64,000 bases of DNA from Glycomyces arizonensis DSM 44726 (GTDB lineage: Bacteria; Actinomycetota; Actinomycetes; Mycobacteriales; Micromonosporaceae), in NCBI RefSeq assembly GCF_000482705.1, contig NZ_AXWO01000001.1, positions 62,001-126,000 of the forward strand. Direction: 5' to 3'. The translations under genes were made by a program, and so were the position numbers. Below are positions 49,007 to 57,254 of the stretch, one piece after another (position 1 is the stretch's first letter; every line of letters starts with the position of its first letter). Below the pieces are notes generated by a model. It had not been told where the DNA came from. It worked only from the letters and a program-made list of their open reading frames with translations, and searched no databases.

Positions 49007-50233
49007 TCAGCAGCCGATCCGCTGGGATCCGAAGGCGACGTCGTCGTACCAGAGGGTGTCGGCGTCGTTGCCGTAGCTCTCCCAGCCGAGCCGGAAGTTC
49101 ACCAGGGACGGGTTCCAGCCGGAGCCGTTGAGCCACTGGCCGTCGATGTCGTGCGTCGGCACGCCGTCGGCCACGAGGCCCTCGACGAGGCCGCCGTCGA
49201 CCCAGGTGCTCAGGTTGCCGCCCGAGATCTGGAATTCGATGCAGGTCCAGGTGTCGACCGGCAGCGGCCGGCTCATCGAGACGCCGTTGGGGCTCTGCTC
49301 GGGCAGGGTCGCGTCGTCGGACTCGCGGTTCCACTGGAGGGCGCTGTTCTGGCCGCCCATGCGCAGGTCGGCGCCGCCGTCGTTGGCGTCCTGCATGGCG
49401 ATCATGGTGGTGTGGGTGGCGGGCTGCGCCGTGGTGTGCCGCACGTAGAAGCGGAACCACTCGGCGTCGGCGGGCAGCTCGTGCCCGACGAAGATGTGGT
49501 TGCAGTACGTGCCGCCGCCGTCGATCCGGATCGACTGGGAGCCGGAGTGGGCGACGGCGTCGTCCACGGTCGCGGTCCCCGAGCCGGTGCAGTCGGGGGC
49601 GCCGACGGTCCAGTCGCCGCCGGGCGTGGTGCCGCCGGTCTGGTTCTCGAAGCCGTCGCACACGGCGCCGGAGGTGCAGCCGGTCGGATCCGGATCGTCC
49701 GTGGGGTCGTCCGGGTCATCGGTGGGGTCGTCCGGATCGTCCGTGGGGTCGTCCGGGTCGTCGGTCGGATCGTCGGGCTCGTCCGTCGTCGGGTCGTCGG
49801 GCTCCTCGGCGCCGCAGACGGTCCCGTTGAGGGTGAACGACTCGGGCTGGGCCGCGGAGCCGCTGACGACCATGCCGAACAGCTCGCGGGTCTGGCCGGC
49901 GGCGACGGCGCCGTTCCAGCCGACGTCGGAGCCGGTGAACGTGGTGCCCGACTGGCTCCAGTCGACGTTCCAGGCGCTCTGGACCGAGGCCCCGGAGGGC
50001 AGGTCGAACTCCAGTGTCCAACCGTTGACGGCCTCCGTTCCCGCCGTGAGCGACACGTTCGCCTGGTGACCGGTCCCCCAGTCGCTGACGATGGCGTAGT
50101 CCACCGTGTCGCAGGCGGCGGCCTGTGCCGGGCTCGCCGCCACCACCGCGAGCGTCCCGGCGACGAGCGCCCCGGACGCGGCGGCCGCGGCGCCGAAGAG
50201 CCGGCGCCGGCTTCGAGTTCGCATGACGTCCAT
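49007..50233 (-). CDS. secreted CBM2 protein with Cip1-like polysaccharide-lyase-fold domain
   Basis: A 408-residue secreted protein. The signal (about 1-38) ends SPAQAAA. An N-terminal CBM2 (about 39-145) has NGWTLEFDLPSGASVQSAWNV. A tandem DDPTDDP linker (about 150-190) follows. The C-terminal domain (about 195-408) matches the Cip1 core fold: CDGFENQTGGTTPGGDW, GTYCNHIFVGHELP, WFRFYVRH and GWESYGNDADTLWYDDVAFG. Cip1 is co-secreted with fungal cellulases and has a lyase-like jelly roll; bacterial homologues occur in Streptomyces. The activity is unproven, so this could be a lyase or a non-catalytic helper. AAGGAGGT sets the start near 50233 (or 50224). Confidence 0.82.
   Translation of the reverse strand: MDVMRTRSRRRLFGAAAAASGALVAGTLAVVAASPAQAAACDTVDYAIVSDWGTGHQANVSLTAGTEAVNGWTLEFDLPSGASVQSAWNVDWSQSGTTFTGSDVGWNGAVAAGQTRELFGMVVSGSAAQPESFTLNGTVCGAEEPDDPTTDEPDDPTDDPDDPTDDPDDPTDDPDDPTDDPDPTGCTSGAVCDGFENQTGGTTPGGDWTVGAPDCTGSGTATVDDAVAHSGSQSIRIDGGGTYCNHIFVGHELPADAEWFRFYVRHTTAQPATHTTMIAMQDANDGGADLRMGGQNSALQWNRESDDATLPEQSPNGVSMSRPLPVDTWTCIEFQISGGNLSTWVDGGLVEGLVADGVPTHDIDGQWLNGSGWNPSLVNFRLGWESYGNDADTLWYDDVAFGSQRIGC
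49688..49800. repeat. 21-bp tandem repeats encoding a DDPTDDP linker
   Basis: In-frame degenerate 21-24-bp repeats (GTCCGGGTCGTCGGTGGG type) encode the Asp/Pro/Thr linker between CBM2 and the Cip1-like domain. They are prone to length change but are protein-coding, not a CRISPR array. Confidence 0.75.
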
Positions 50234-50488
50234 GCGACGACCTCCTTCGGCCCGGTGCGCGATGCGCTCACGATCGCGGACATGGGCCAATACATTGACT
50301 GACTTGAATATTATGACCCATGTCGATGATCAATGGAAGCGTGCCCACGCTTTGATTCGGCCGAATCGTCCACAACCGGCCGCCCACTCGGCGTGTCGCC
50401 GTGCTGACTGGACGGTCGGCCGCGGAGTCCGCTCCGGGAAGCCGGATCGCCCCGGTCCGGCGAACGGCGCGCCGGACCGGGGCGGTCG

Positions 50489-51790
50489 CTAGGCGGTCTT
50501 CTCCAGGAAGAGGGCGTTGCACTCGCGCTGAAGCTCAGCGTCGTCCCACATCGCGTGCTGCGGGGCGGCGTTGGAGCACACGATCGAACCCCACGCGCCG
50601 ACCTTCCGCGAGAGCACCATGGCGTCGCGGCAGATCCGCGCGCCCACCGGGCCCTCCTCGAAGCGGCAGTCGCGCGGCGTGTAGCCCACCCAGCCCTCGC
50701 CGAACACGAGCGGCACGCCGAGGCGCTCGGCGTGGTCGGCGGCGACGCCGATCCACTCGTGCAGCTGCCGGGCCATCGCGATCCGGTGGGCGCCGTAGCG
50801 CTCGTAGAGCCAGCGGTCCACCTTCTCCGGGTCGCACCAGTCGTGGACGTAGATCTCGCCGCGGCCCACGATCGAGGCATGCCGCTTCCACTCCTGGTCG
50901 GCCGGGGGCGCCCACTCGGCGAAGCGGGGCGCGCCGGGCCGCAGCAGCTCGGCGTCGGCCCGCTCCTGCGGGAAGTCGGCCGCCGCCCCGCGCAGCGCGA
51001 ACTCGCGCACCAGGTCGTCCAGGACGCCGTAGACGTACGGGTGGAACACCAGCGCCCCGGCGTTCCGCGGCAGGCCGCGCATCGCGGCCACCGGCACGCC
51101 CGCGTAGTTCGGCGCGCACAGGACGTCGGGGTGGCGGGCGCTGAAGGCGGCGATGCCGTCCTCCAGGCGCCCGCGCAGCTCCACGACCGGGTCCTCGGCG
51201 CCGGGCAGGCCCTCGGTCAGATGCCCGGCCTGGACCTCGTTGTGGGGCTCGACGAGCGCGACGGTGTGCTTCAGGCCGTGCTCGGCGAGGAGGTCGACCA
51301 GGTCGGCCAGCGCCTCCCCCAGCACCGTCAGCCGCTCCTCGGGGTCGACGGCCTGGAGGGCGTCGTGCCAGGCGCGGTCGGCGGCGAAGGCCGGGCTCTG
51401 CTGGTACTCCCACGAGGAGACGATCACCGAGACGCCGTGCCGGTCGGCGGCCCGGAAGAACTCCAGCAGGTGGGCTCGGGCGTCGATCGTGGTCGGCTCG
51501 CGGACGTCGTACCAGCGCACGCGCGAGGCGTAGCCGCCGCCGATCGGCTCCAGGCGCAGCGCGGAGGTGTCCAGGCCGGACCTGAAGAGCAGGAACGGCA
51601 TGGCGCAGATGCGCACCGCGTTGTAGCCGAGCCCGACCGCCCGAGCGAACGCGGCGTCGAGGTCCTCGAACGGCTCGCCCGGGCCGGTGCGGACGTACCA
51701 GGAGAAGTCCCACAGCGTGATGGCCAGGCGCTCGGGCAGGTGGTCGGGGATCGTGTCGGCGCTCAAGGCGCTCCTTCCGGTGGTGGTCAT
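50489..51790 (-). CDS. cellulase-like glycoside hydrolase (GH5/PF12876-like), intracellular
   Basis: A 433-residue TIM-barrel hydrolase with no signal peptide. The likely acid/base is Glu185 in VEPHNEVQAG and the nucleophile Glu365 in LVFGEGWVGY, the NE/E pair of clan GH-A. The N-terminus AITLWDFSWYVRTGPGEPF and the HDWCDPEKVDRWLYERYGAHR block match actinobacterial 'cellulase-like' proteins. It is the last gene of the ABC operon, overlapping the permease by 4 nt, so it should act on imported oligosaccharides in the cytoplasm. The sugar is unknown. Confidence 0.82.
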   Translation of the reverse strand: MTTTGRSALSADTIPDHLPERLAITLWDFSWYVRTGPGEPFEDLDAAFARAVGLGYNAVRICAMPFLLFRSGLDTSALRLEPIGGGYASRVRWYDVREPTTIDARAHLLEFFRAADRHGVSVIVSSWEYQQSPAFAADRAWHDALQAVDPEERLTVLGEALADLVDLLAEHGLKHTVALVEPHNEVQAGHLTEGLPGAEDPVVELRGRLEDGIAAFSARHPDVLCAPNYAGVPVAAMRGLPRNAGALVFHPYVYGVLDDLVREFALRGAAADFPQERADAELLRPGAPRFAEWAPPADQEWKRHASIVGRGEIYVHDWCDPEKVDRWLYERYGAHRIAMARQLHEWIGVAADHAERLGVPLVFGEGWVGYTPRDCRFEEGPVGARICRDAMVLSRKVGAWGSIVCSNAAPQHAMWDDAELQRECNALFLEKTA

Positions 51791-52668
51791 AATTTCACCG
51801 CTCCGGTGGTCAGGCCGGAGACGAGTTGCTTGCGCAGGAGGATGAACACGGCGATCGCGGGGATCGCCGCGAGGATGGAGCCGGCCATGACCAGGTCGTA
51901 CTGGCGGCCCTCGGCCCCGAACAGCGCCTGGAGGCCCAGCGGGACGGTGTAGTACTCCGGTTCGGAGACGATGACCAAGGGCCACAGCAGGTTGTTGTAG
52001 GTGGTCAGAAAGCTCCACACGCCGAGCGCGCCGATGGCCGGGCGCAGCAGCGGCAGCACGATGGACCAGAAGATGCGGAACTCCGAGCAGCCGTCGATGC
52101 GGGCGGCGTGGAGCAGCTCGTCGGGGATGGCCTGCTCGGTGTACTGGCGCATCATGAAGATCCCGAACGCCGGGGCCACCCACGGCACGATGAGCGCGAA
52201 CAGCGGATGCGCGAGGCCGAGCTTGGCCACCAGGATGAACAGCGGCACGAGGATGACCGCGAGCGGGATCGCCAGCGAGGAGAACATGACGTCGAACAGC
52301 AGCCGCTTGCCGCGGAACTCGTATTTGGCGAAGCCGAAGCCCGCCAGGGAGCAGAAGAACACGACCGCGGTCGTGCTCAGCAGCGCCACGACGGTGCTCA
52401 TGAGCATCCAGCGCCAGAACGGCTGCTCGGCGAGCAGGTTCGCGTAGTTCTCGATCGTGACCGGGTCGGGCCACAGCTTCGGCGGGAACGCGAAGATCTC
52501 GCTGCGTTCCTTGAACGAGGACGACAGCGCCCACACCAGGGGCGCGATGTAGACCAGGGCCAGCAGGACGAGGGTTGCGTACAGCAGGACGCGCCCGCCG
52601 CTGGACGAGCGCTTGCGGCGCTCGGGGGCGGTGCTCGGGGCGTCGGTGGTGGCAGTGGCGGCGTTCAT
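51787..52668 (-). CDS. carbohydrate ABC transporter permease (MalG-like)
   Basis: A 293-residue CUT1-type inner-membrane permease with six transmembrane helices. The EAA loop that docks the ATPase is EQAIPDELLHAARIDGCSEF near residues 195-214. The C-terminus KQLVSGLTTGAVKL is the standard MalG ending. Four-nucleotide ATGA overlaps join it to the MalF-like gene upstream and the cellulase-like gene downstream. No ATPase gene lies in the operon; a shared MsiK-type ATPase is the usual actinomycete solution. Confidence 0.92.
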   Translation of the reverse strand: MNAATATTDAPSTAPERRKRSSSGGRVLLYATLVLLALVYIAPLVWALSSSFKERSEIFAFPPKLWPDPVTIENYANLLAEQPFWRWMLMSTVVALLSTTAVVFFCSLAGFGFAKYEFRGKRLLFDVMFSSLAIPLAVILVPLFILVAKLGLAHPLFALIVPWVAPAFGIFMMRQYTEQAIPDELLHAARIDGCSEFRIFWSIVLPLLRPAIGALGVWSFLTTYNNLLWPLVIVSEPEYYTVPLGLQALFGAEGRQYDLVMAGSILAAIPAIAVFILLRKQLVSGLTTGAVKL

Positions 52669-53573
52669 CGGTTCCTCCCTACGCCGAAGGCGCTGATGCT
52701 CAATCGGCCCAGCGCGAAGACGATGAGGAACATGACCACGCCCGCGGCCGCGGCGTATCCCAGTTCCAGGCGCTGGAAGCCGGCCCGGTAGATGAACATC
52801 GACACCGAGATGGTCGACTCGCCCGGGCCGCCCTGGGTGAGCAGGAACGGCTCCTCGAAGATCTGCGCGGTGTTGACCAGCATGGTCACCGCGATGAACG
52901 CGGTCACCGGCCCCAACTGCGGCAGCGTCACCGAGAAGAACCGGCGGACCGGCCCGGCGCCGTCGACCTCGGCGGCCTCGTGCAGCTCGCGCGGGATGTT
53001 CTGGAGCCCGGCGAGGAAGAACATCGTCAGGAAGCCGGTCCAGCGCCACAAGACGAGGATGACGACCACGATGCGCGCCCACAGCGGGTCGGTGAGCCAG
53101 GAGATGCCGCCGAAGCCGAACAGCGCTTCGAGGACGGCGTTGAACAGGCCGTACTCGCCGTCGAAGATCAGCCCGAAGATCAGGGCGATGATGATCGGCG
53201 ACAGGACGACCGGCATGAAGTAGACCAGGCGGAACAGATCGCGCAGTTTGAGGCCGCGAGCGTTGAGCGCCTGCGCGATGAGCAGCGAGGCGGGCAGGAC
53301 GACCGCGAGCGCGAACACGGTGTAGAACGCCGTGTTCAGCAGCGAGGTGCCGAAGCTGGGATCCTGGAACAGCCGCGCGTAGTTGTCGAAGCCGATGAAG
53401 TCGGGCGTGCCGAGCCCGGCCCATTCGGTCAGGCTCAAGTAGACGCCCGCGCCGATGGGCACGACCATGAACACGGTGAACAGCACGAAGAACGGCGAGA
53501 TGAAGACGTAGGGCGCCCACTGGCGCCGCCCGGTCCGTCTGCGCTTGTTCTGGGTGACGGTGGTGGCGCTCAT
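52665..53573 (-). CDS. carbohydrate ABC transporter permease (MalF-like)
   Basis: A 302-residue CUT1 permease: basic N-terminus (QNKRRRTGRRQW), six transmembrane helices from YVFISPFFVLFTVFMVVPIG, and the EAA loop IPRELHEAAEVDGAGPVRRF at about 210-230. FLLTQGGPGESTISVSMFIY is the typical MalF periplasmic loop. It overlaps both neighbours by 4 nt (ATGA). It forms the channel with the MalG-like protein and takes sugar from the lipoprotein encoded just upstream. Confidence 0.92.
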   Translation of the reverse strand: MSATTVTQNKRRRTGRRQWAPYVFISPFFVLFTVFMVVPIGAGVYLSLTEWAGLGTPDFIGFDNYARLFQDPSFGTSLLNTAFYTVFALAVVLPASLLIAQALNARGLKLRDLFRLVYFMPVVLSPIIIALIFGLIFDGEYGLFNAVLEALFGFGGISWLTDPLWARIVVVILVLWRWTGFLTMFFLAGLQNIPRELHEAAEVDGAGPVRRFFSVTLPQLGPVTAFIAVTMLVNTAQIFEEPFLLTQGGPGESTISVSMFIYRAGFQRLELGYAAAAGVVMFLIVFALGRLSISAFGVGRNR

Positions 53574-54892
53574 TGCTCGGGCACCTGCCTTTCGTAGGCG
53601 CTGATGCCTTCGGTGAGGGCCTCCTCGGCGCCGATCTCGCCTTTGAGGGCGCGCAGGATCGGTCCGCCGAGGCTGTCGCGGAGGACGACGAGCCCGGCGC
53701 CCTGGTAGTAGACCGGCAGTTCGTCGGCGGCGACGCCGTAGACCTCGAAGATGCGTTGGTCGCCCAGGTAGGGGTCGGTGATGTCCTGGAACTCGGGGGT
53801 CTCGTAGAGGTCGGCGAGGGTGGGCAGGTAGGCGCCCGCCCAGTAGCGGGCGAGCTGCCCTTCGGGGGTGAGGTAGCAGCGCTGGAGGAAGTCGAGCGCC
53901 GCGTCGGTCAGGATCTGGTCCTTGACGACGCCGAACGCGGTGCCGCCCATGGTGGAGGACACGGAGCCGCCGCCGGTGAAGCGGGGGATGTTCCGGGCCC
54001 GCCACAGGCCGGCCTGGTCGGGCACGTTCGCCTCAAGGCCGTAGACCTTGTACCAGTTCGGCATGACCGTGGCGATGAGGCTGCCGCCCTTGAGGGCGGC
54101 GGCGGTGGCGCTGCCGTACGGGTCGGCCAGGGACAGGAACGCGCCGGTGCGGACGCCCTCGGCCATGAGCTCGATGACCTCGATCGACTCCTCGGAGAGC
54201 ACGGTGAGGTTGCCGTCGGCGTCGTAGAGGCCGCCGCCGCGCTGGAGCAGCATCTGGGTGAAGCCCTGGACGATCGCGGTGTTGTCGCCGTCGGAGACCA
54301 TGCCGATGGCCTGGCCGGTGTCGGCGGCGACCTCGGCGCCGATCTCCAGCAGCTCCTCCCAGGTCTCGACGTCCTCGGGGATGCCGAGCTCCTCGAACAG
54401 ATCGGCGCGGTAGTACATGACCGAGACCGAGTTGTCGGACTCGAGCGCGTAGACCTTCCCGTCGACGGTGTACGGCTGGGTCTTCAGCAGCCGGTCGCCG
54501 AACGGCTCGGTCAGGGGCGTGAGGTCGGACAGGAGGTTCGGGGCGATGTCCGAGCCCATCATGCGCGGGAACTGGCCGATCTCCAGTCCGGCGAGGCTCG
54601 GCAGCGGCCGCTGCGCGACGGCCTGGCTGACCAGGCGGGCGATGACGTCGGGCGGCGCCATCGAGGTGACCTCGACCGAGAAGGTCCAGTCGCTCCCGCC
54701 GACGAGGCCGGGATCGGAGGCGGCCTCGGTGAAGAAGGTGGCGTACCCGGGGTCGTGCGTCCACAGGGTCAGGTCGGCCTGACCGGATTGGAGGGGCGGG
54801 CCCTCGGTGGGCGAGGAGCAGGCGGCCAGTCCGGCCGTGCCCAGCCCGGTGGCTCCGAGGAGCCTGAGCAGTCGTCTGCGGTCGAGGTTCAT
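53570..54892 (-). CDS. ABC sugar solute-binding lipoprotein
   Basis: A 440-residue extracellular solute-binding protein of the CUT1 type. An RRR-containing signal with lipobox (LAAC-SS, Cys about 25) anchors it to the membrane's outer face. Binding-protein blocks include LTLWTHDPGYATFF, YTVDGKVYALESDNSVSVMYYRADLFEELGI (about 150-180), GGTAFGVVKDQ and FLQRCYLTPEGQLARYWAGAYLPTLADLY. The Tyr/Trp-rich C-lobe suits oligosaccharide binding. It overlaps the GH35-like gene upstream and the permease downstream by 4 nt, so enzyme, receptor and channel are made together. Confidence 0.92.
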   Translation of the reverse strand: MNLDRRRLLRLLGATGLGTAGLAACSSPTEGPPLQSGQADLTLWTHDPGYATFFTEAASDPGLVGGSDWTFSVEVTSMAPPDVIARLVSQAVAQRPLPSLAGLEIGQFPRMMGSDIAPNLLSDLTPLTEPFGDRLLKTQPYTVDGKVYALESDNSVSVMYYRADLFEELGIPEDVETWEELLEIGAEVAADTGQAIGMVSDGDNTAIVQGFTQMLLQRGGGLYDADGNLTVLSEESIEVIELMAEGVRTGAFLSLADPYGSATAAALKGGSLIATVMPNWYKVYGLEANVPDQAGLWRARNIPRFTGGGSVSSTMGGTAFGVVKDQILTDAALDFLQRCYLTPEGQLARYWAGAYLPTLADLYETPEFQDITDPYLGDQRIFEVYGVAADELPVYYQGAGLVVLRDSLGGPILRALKGEIGAEEALTEGISAYERQVPEQ

Positions 54893-57225
54893 GAGGCCTC
54901 CTCGGCGTGGAGCCGGACTCTGCCGACGCGCACCAGCGAGACGGACGCGACGGTGACGCCGTCGGCGGCGCCGCGCACGGCCGGGTCGACCCAGATGCCG
55001 GTCTCGGCCCGCCACGGCAGCAGTTCGAGCCGGACGCCGTGGTCGGCGGCCGCGTCGCGGTGGGGCGTCAGGTCGACGTCCCACACACGACCATGCCAGA
55101 AATGATCGGATATGCATAGATCGCCGATGTGGGCGCGGCCGGTGTCGCCGGTCCAGTCGACGCGGAGCAGGACGCGGTCGGCGCCTTCGAACGCGCCGGT
55201 CGGCACGTCGAGGCGCACCTCGGCCGCGCCGGCGTAGTCCTCTGGGGCGCTGAGCCGGTCCATGGGGCCGCCGCGGCGCGGCGGCGGCGGGTCGCCGTGC
55301 TCGGGGCGCAGGTCTTCGGCGAGGGTGAGCGGACCGGCGTTCGGGCTGGTGAACGCCCACGTGCGCCACGGTCCTCGGAGCTCGCCGGGGTCGCCCGCGA
55401 GGCGTTCGGGGGCGGGCAGGAGCGCGACGGTCCACCGCTCGGTGTCGGGATGTGCGACGAGCTCGCCGCCTTCGGCGTAGACGGGGACGTCGGCGAGGAC
55501 GAGGCGTTCGCGTCCGGCCACGTCGAGCTTGTAGAGGCGGTTCGCGCTCGCCTCGTCGAGCACGAGGAGCCGCGCGCCGGGCAGGCGCACGAGGCACTCG
55601 GGGCCCGGCTCGGCCGGGAGGTCGACGACGGTGCCATCGCCGAGGACGATCTCGACAGGGACGCCGTCGGTGGCGGCGAGGACGACGATGTCGCCTTCCT
55701 CGTCCGCGACGCGGGTGAGGACCTGCGCGGTGGCGCTGCGGAGTTCGAGGCCCGGCGCGAGCGGGTAGCGCAGCGGCCACGCGAGCGAGACTCCGGCGGG
55801 GAGGTCGATCGGCGCGGTCGGGACGGTGACGTCGCCGCCTTCGAGCCCGATCGTGAACTGGACGCCGCGCTGGGCGCCGAGCGGCCGCTTCGGCGGCTGG
55901 TAGGTGGTGGCGAACAGGTAGCCGCTGCGCCCGTCGGAGCGGACGGCCCAGCGCAGTTCGTCCGGGTCGTCGCCGCCGCCGATGAAGGCGGGCATGGCGG
56001 CGAGGCGGCGGCCGTCCTCGGCGAGCCACAGGTGCTGGCGGCGCAGCAGGTGGTGGTGGGGCCGGATCTGGCCGTGCTCGCCGATGGGGGCGCCGAAGTC
56101 GTAGGTCAGGCGCGGGACGTCGTTGGGGTAGCCGGTGGCGTGGGACTCCTGCTCGCCTCCCGCGGCGCCGGTGCGCTGGGTGCCGCCCGCGTACATGTAG
56201 TAGCCCTGCCAGACCGAGCCGGAGCCGATCTTGGCCAGCGCCATCGCGGCGACGTCCTCGGGGGCGACGAGGGGGCGGCGGTGGTAGGCCACGTGCATGC
56301 CGCCGCCGAGCTCGCAGGTGGCGAACGGCAGGGCGTCCTTCTCCGGTTCAGCGGCGGTGTCGGCCTCGATGCCATCGATCCCTTCGCGCAGGTCGGCGCC
56401 GACCGAGAGGTCGTCGCGGACCTCGCTGTATCGGAAGTGGACGGGCGCGAAGGCGGGCCACTCGGTGTCGGCCTCCTCCCAGAAGCCGTCGGTGTAGGCG
56501 CCGTAGACCGGCAGGAGCGTCCCGGGCACCTGGGCGCCGCCCCAGCCGGTGGCCGTCCAGATCGGGACGCGCAGGCCGAGGTCCTCGGCGATGGCCCGGA
56601 GGGTGGCGAGGTGGCCGGGCTGGTCGTAGAGCTCGTTGTCGACCTGGACGGCGACGACGGGACCGCCTTCGGCGTGGGTGAGGCCGCCGAGCCTGTCGAT
56701 CGTCTCGGCGTAGAAGGCGCGCACCAGTTCGAGATAGGCGGGGTCGTCGGTCCGGGTCTTGACGTCGCGTTCGACGAGCCAGTCGGGGAAGCCGCCGTGG
56801 CGGGCCTCGCCGTGGGCCCACGGGCCCATGCGGACGACGGCGTCGAGGCCGTGCGCGGCGGCGAGTTCGACGAAGGCGCGCAGGTCGAGGCCGCCGTCCC
56901 AGTCGAAGCGGCCGGGCTCGGGCTCGTGCGAGCGCCAGAACACGTAGGTGGCGACGGTGTCGAGCCCTCCGGCGCGGGCGTGGCCGAGGGTCTCGGCCCA
57001 GCGTTCGCGGGGAATCCTGGAGTAGTGGACCTCGCCGCTGACGGGGAACCACGGTGCGCCGCCGCGTTCGATCCAGCGTCCGGTCACTTCGATGCGGTCG
57101 GGGGAACCTGGGGGTTCGCCGAGGGGAAGGCGGCCTCGGGCCACCGGGCCCGGCGGCGGGCAGCGCAGGGCGCGCGCCGTGGGGCGGGGCCGGGTGCGGT
57201 GTGCCGCCGATGTCTCGTCGTGCAT
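54889..57225 (-). CDS. GH35-like beta-galactosidase (clan GH-A)
   Basis: A 778-residue hydrolase without a signal peptide. The TIM-barrel (about 45-400) has PVSGEVHYSRIPRERWAETL and GLDTVATYVFWRSHEPEPGRFDW, typical of GH35; the probable acid/base is Glu198 (QVDNELYD) and the nucleophile Glu305 (TCELGGGM). Beta-sandwich domains follow, ending with a jelly-roll (RAHIGDLCISDHFWHGRVWDVDL). GH35 members are mostly exo-beta-galactosidases; a GH42-like or new subgroup is the alternative. AAAGGAGAG sets the ATG at 57225. It begins 30 nt after the DUF5107 gene and overlaps the solute-binding gene by 4 nt. Confidence 0.82.
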   Translation of the reverse strand: MHDETSAAHRTRPRPTARALRCPPPGPVARGRLPLGEPPGSPDRIEVTGRWIERGGAPWFPVSGEVHYSRIPRERWAETLGHARAGGLDTVATYVFWRSHEPEPGRFDWDGGLDLRAFVELAAAHGLDAVVRMGPWAHGEARHGGFPDWLVERDVKTRTDDPAYLELVRAFYAETIDRLGGLTHAEGGPVVAVQVDNELYDQPGHLATLRAIAEDLGLRVPIWTATGWGGAQVPGTLLPVYGAYTDGFWEEADTEWPAFAPVHFRYSEVRDDLSVGADLREGIDGIEADTAAEPEKDALPFATCELGGGMHVAYHRRPLVAPEDVAAMALAKIGSGSVWQGYYMYAGGTQRTGAAGGEQESHATGYPNDVPRLTYDFGAPIGEHGQIRPHHHLLRRQHLWLAEDGRRLAAMPAFIGGGDDPDELRWAVRSDGRSGYLFATTYQPPKRPLGAQRGVQFTIGLEGGDVTVPTAPIDLPAGVSLAWPLRYPLAPGLELRSATAQVLTRVADEEGDIVVLAATDGVPVEIVLGDGTVVDLPAEPGPECLVRLPGARLLVLDEASANRLYKLDVAGRERLVLADVPVYAEGGELVAHPDTERWTVALLPAPERLAGDPGELRGPWRTWAFTSPNAGPLTLAEDLRPEHGDPPPPRRGGPMDRLSAPEDYAGAAEVRLDVPTGAFEGADRVLLRVDWTGDTGRAHIGDLCISDHFWHGRVWDVDLTPHRDAAADHGVRLELLPWRAETGIWVDPAVRGAADGVTVASVSLVRVGRVRLHAEEAS

Positions 57226-57254
57226 TTCTCTCCTTTGAGAAGTGGTGGTTCGGC

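Noticed and set aside
49688..49800. Tandem repeats considered as a CRISPR array
   Set aside because: Repeats are contiguous, in frame and encode an Asp/Pro/Thr linker; there are no spacers or cas genes.
50234..50488. Small ORFs in the gap between the CBM2-Cip1-like and cellulase-like genes
   Set aside because: They read across promoter-like AT-rich sequence (TAATAT near 50310) and show no coding bias; the region is better explained as the leader and promoter of the CBM2 gene.
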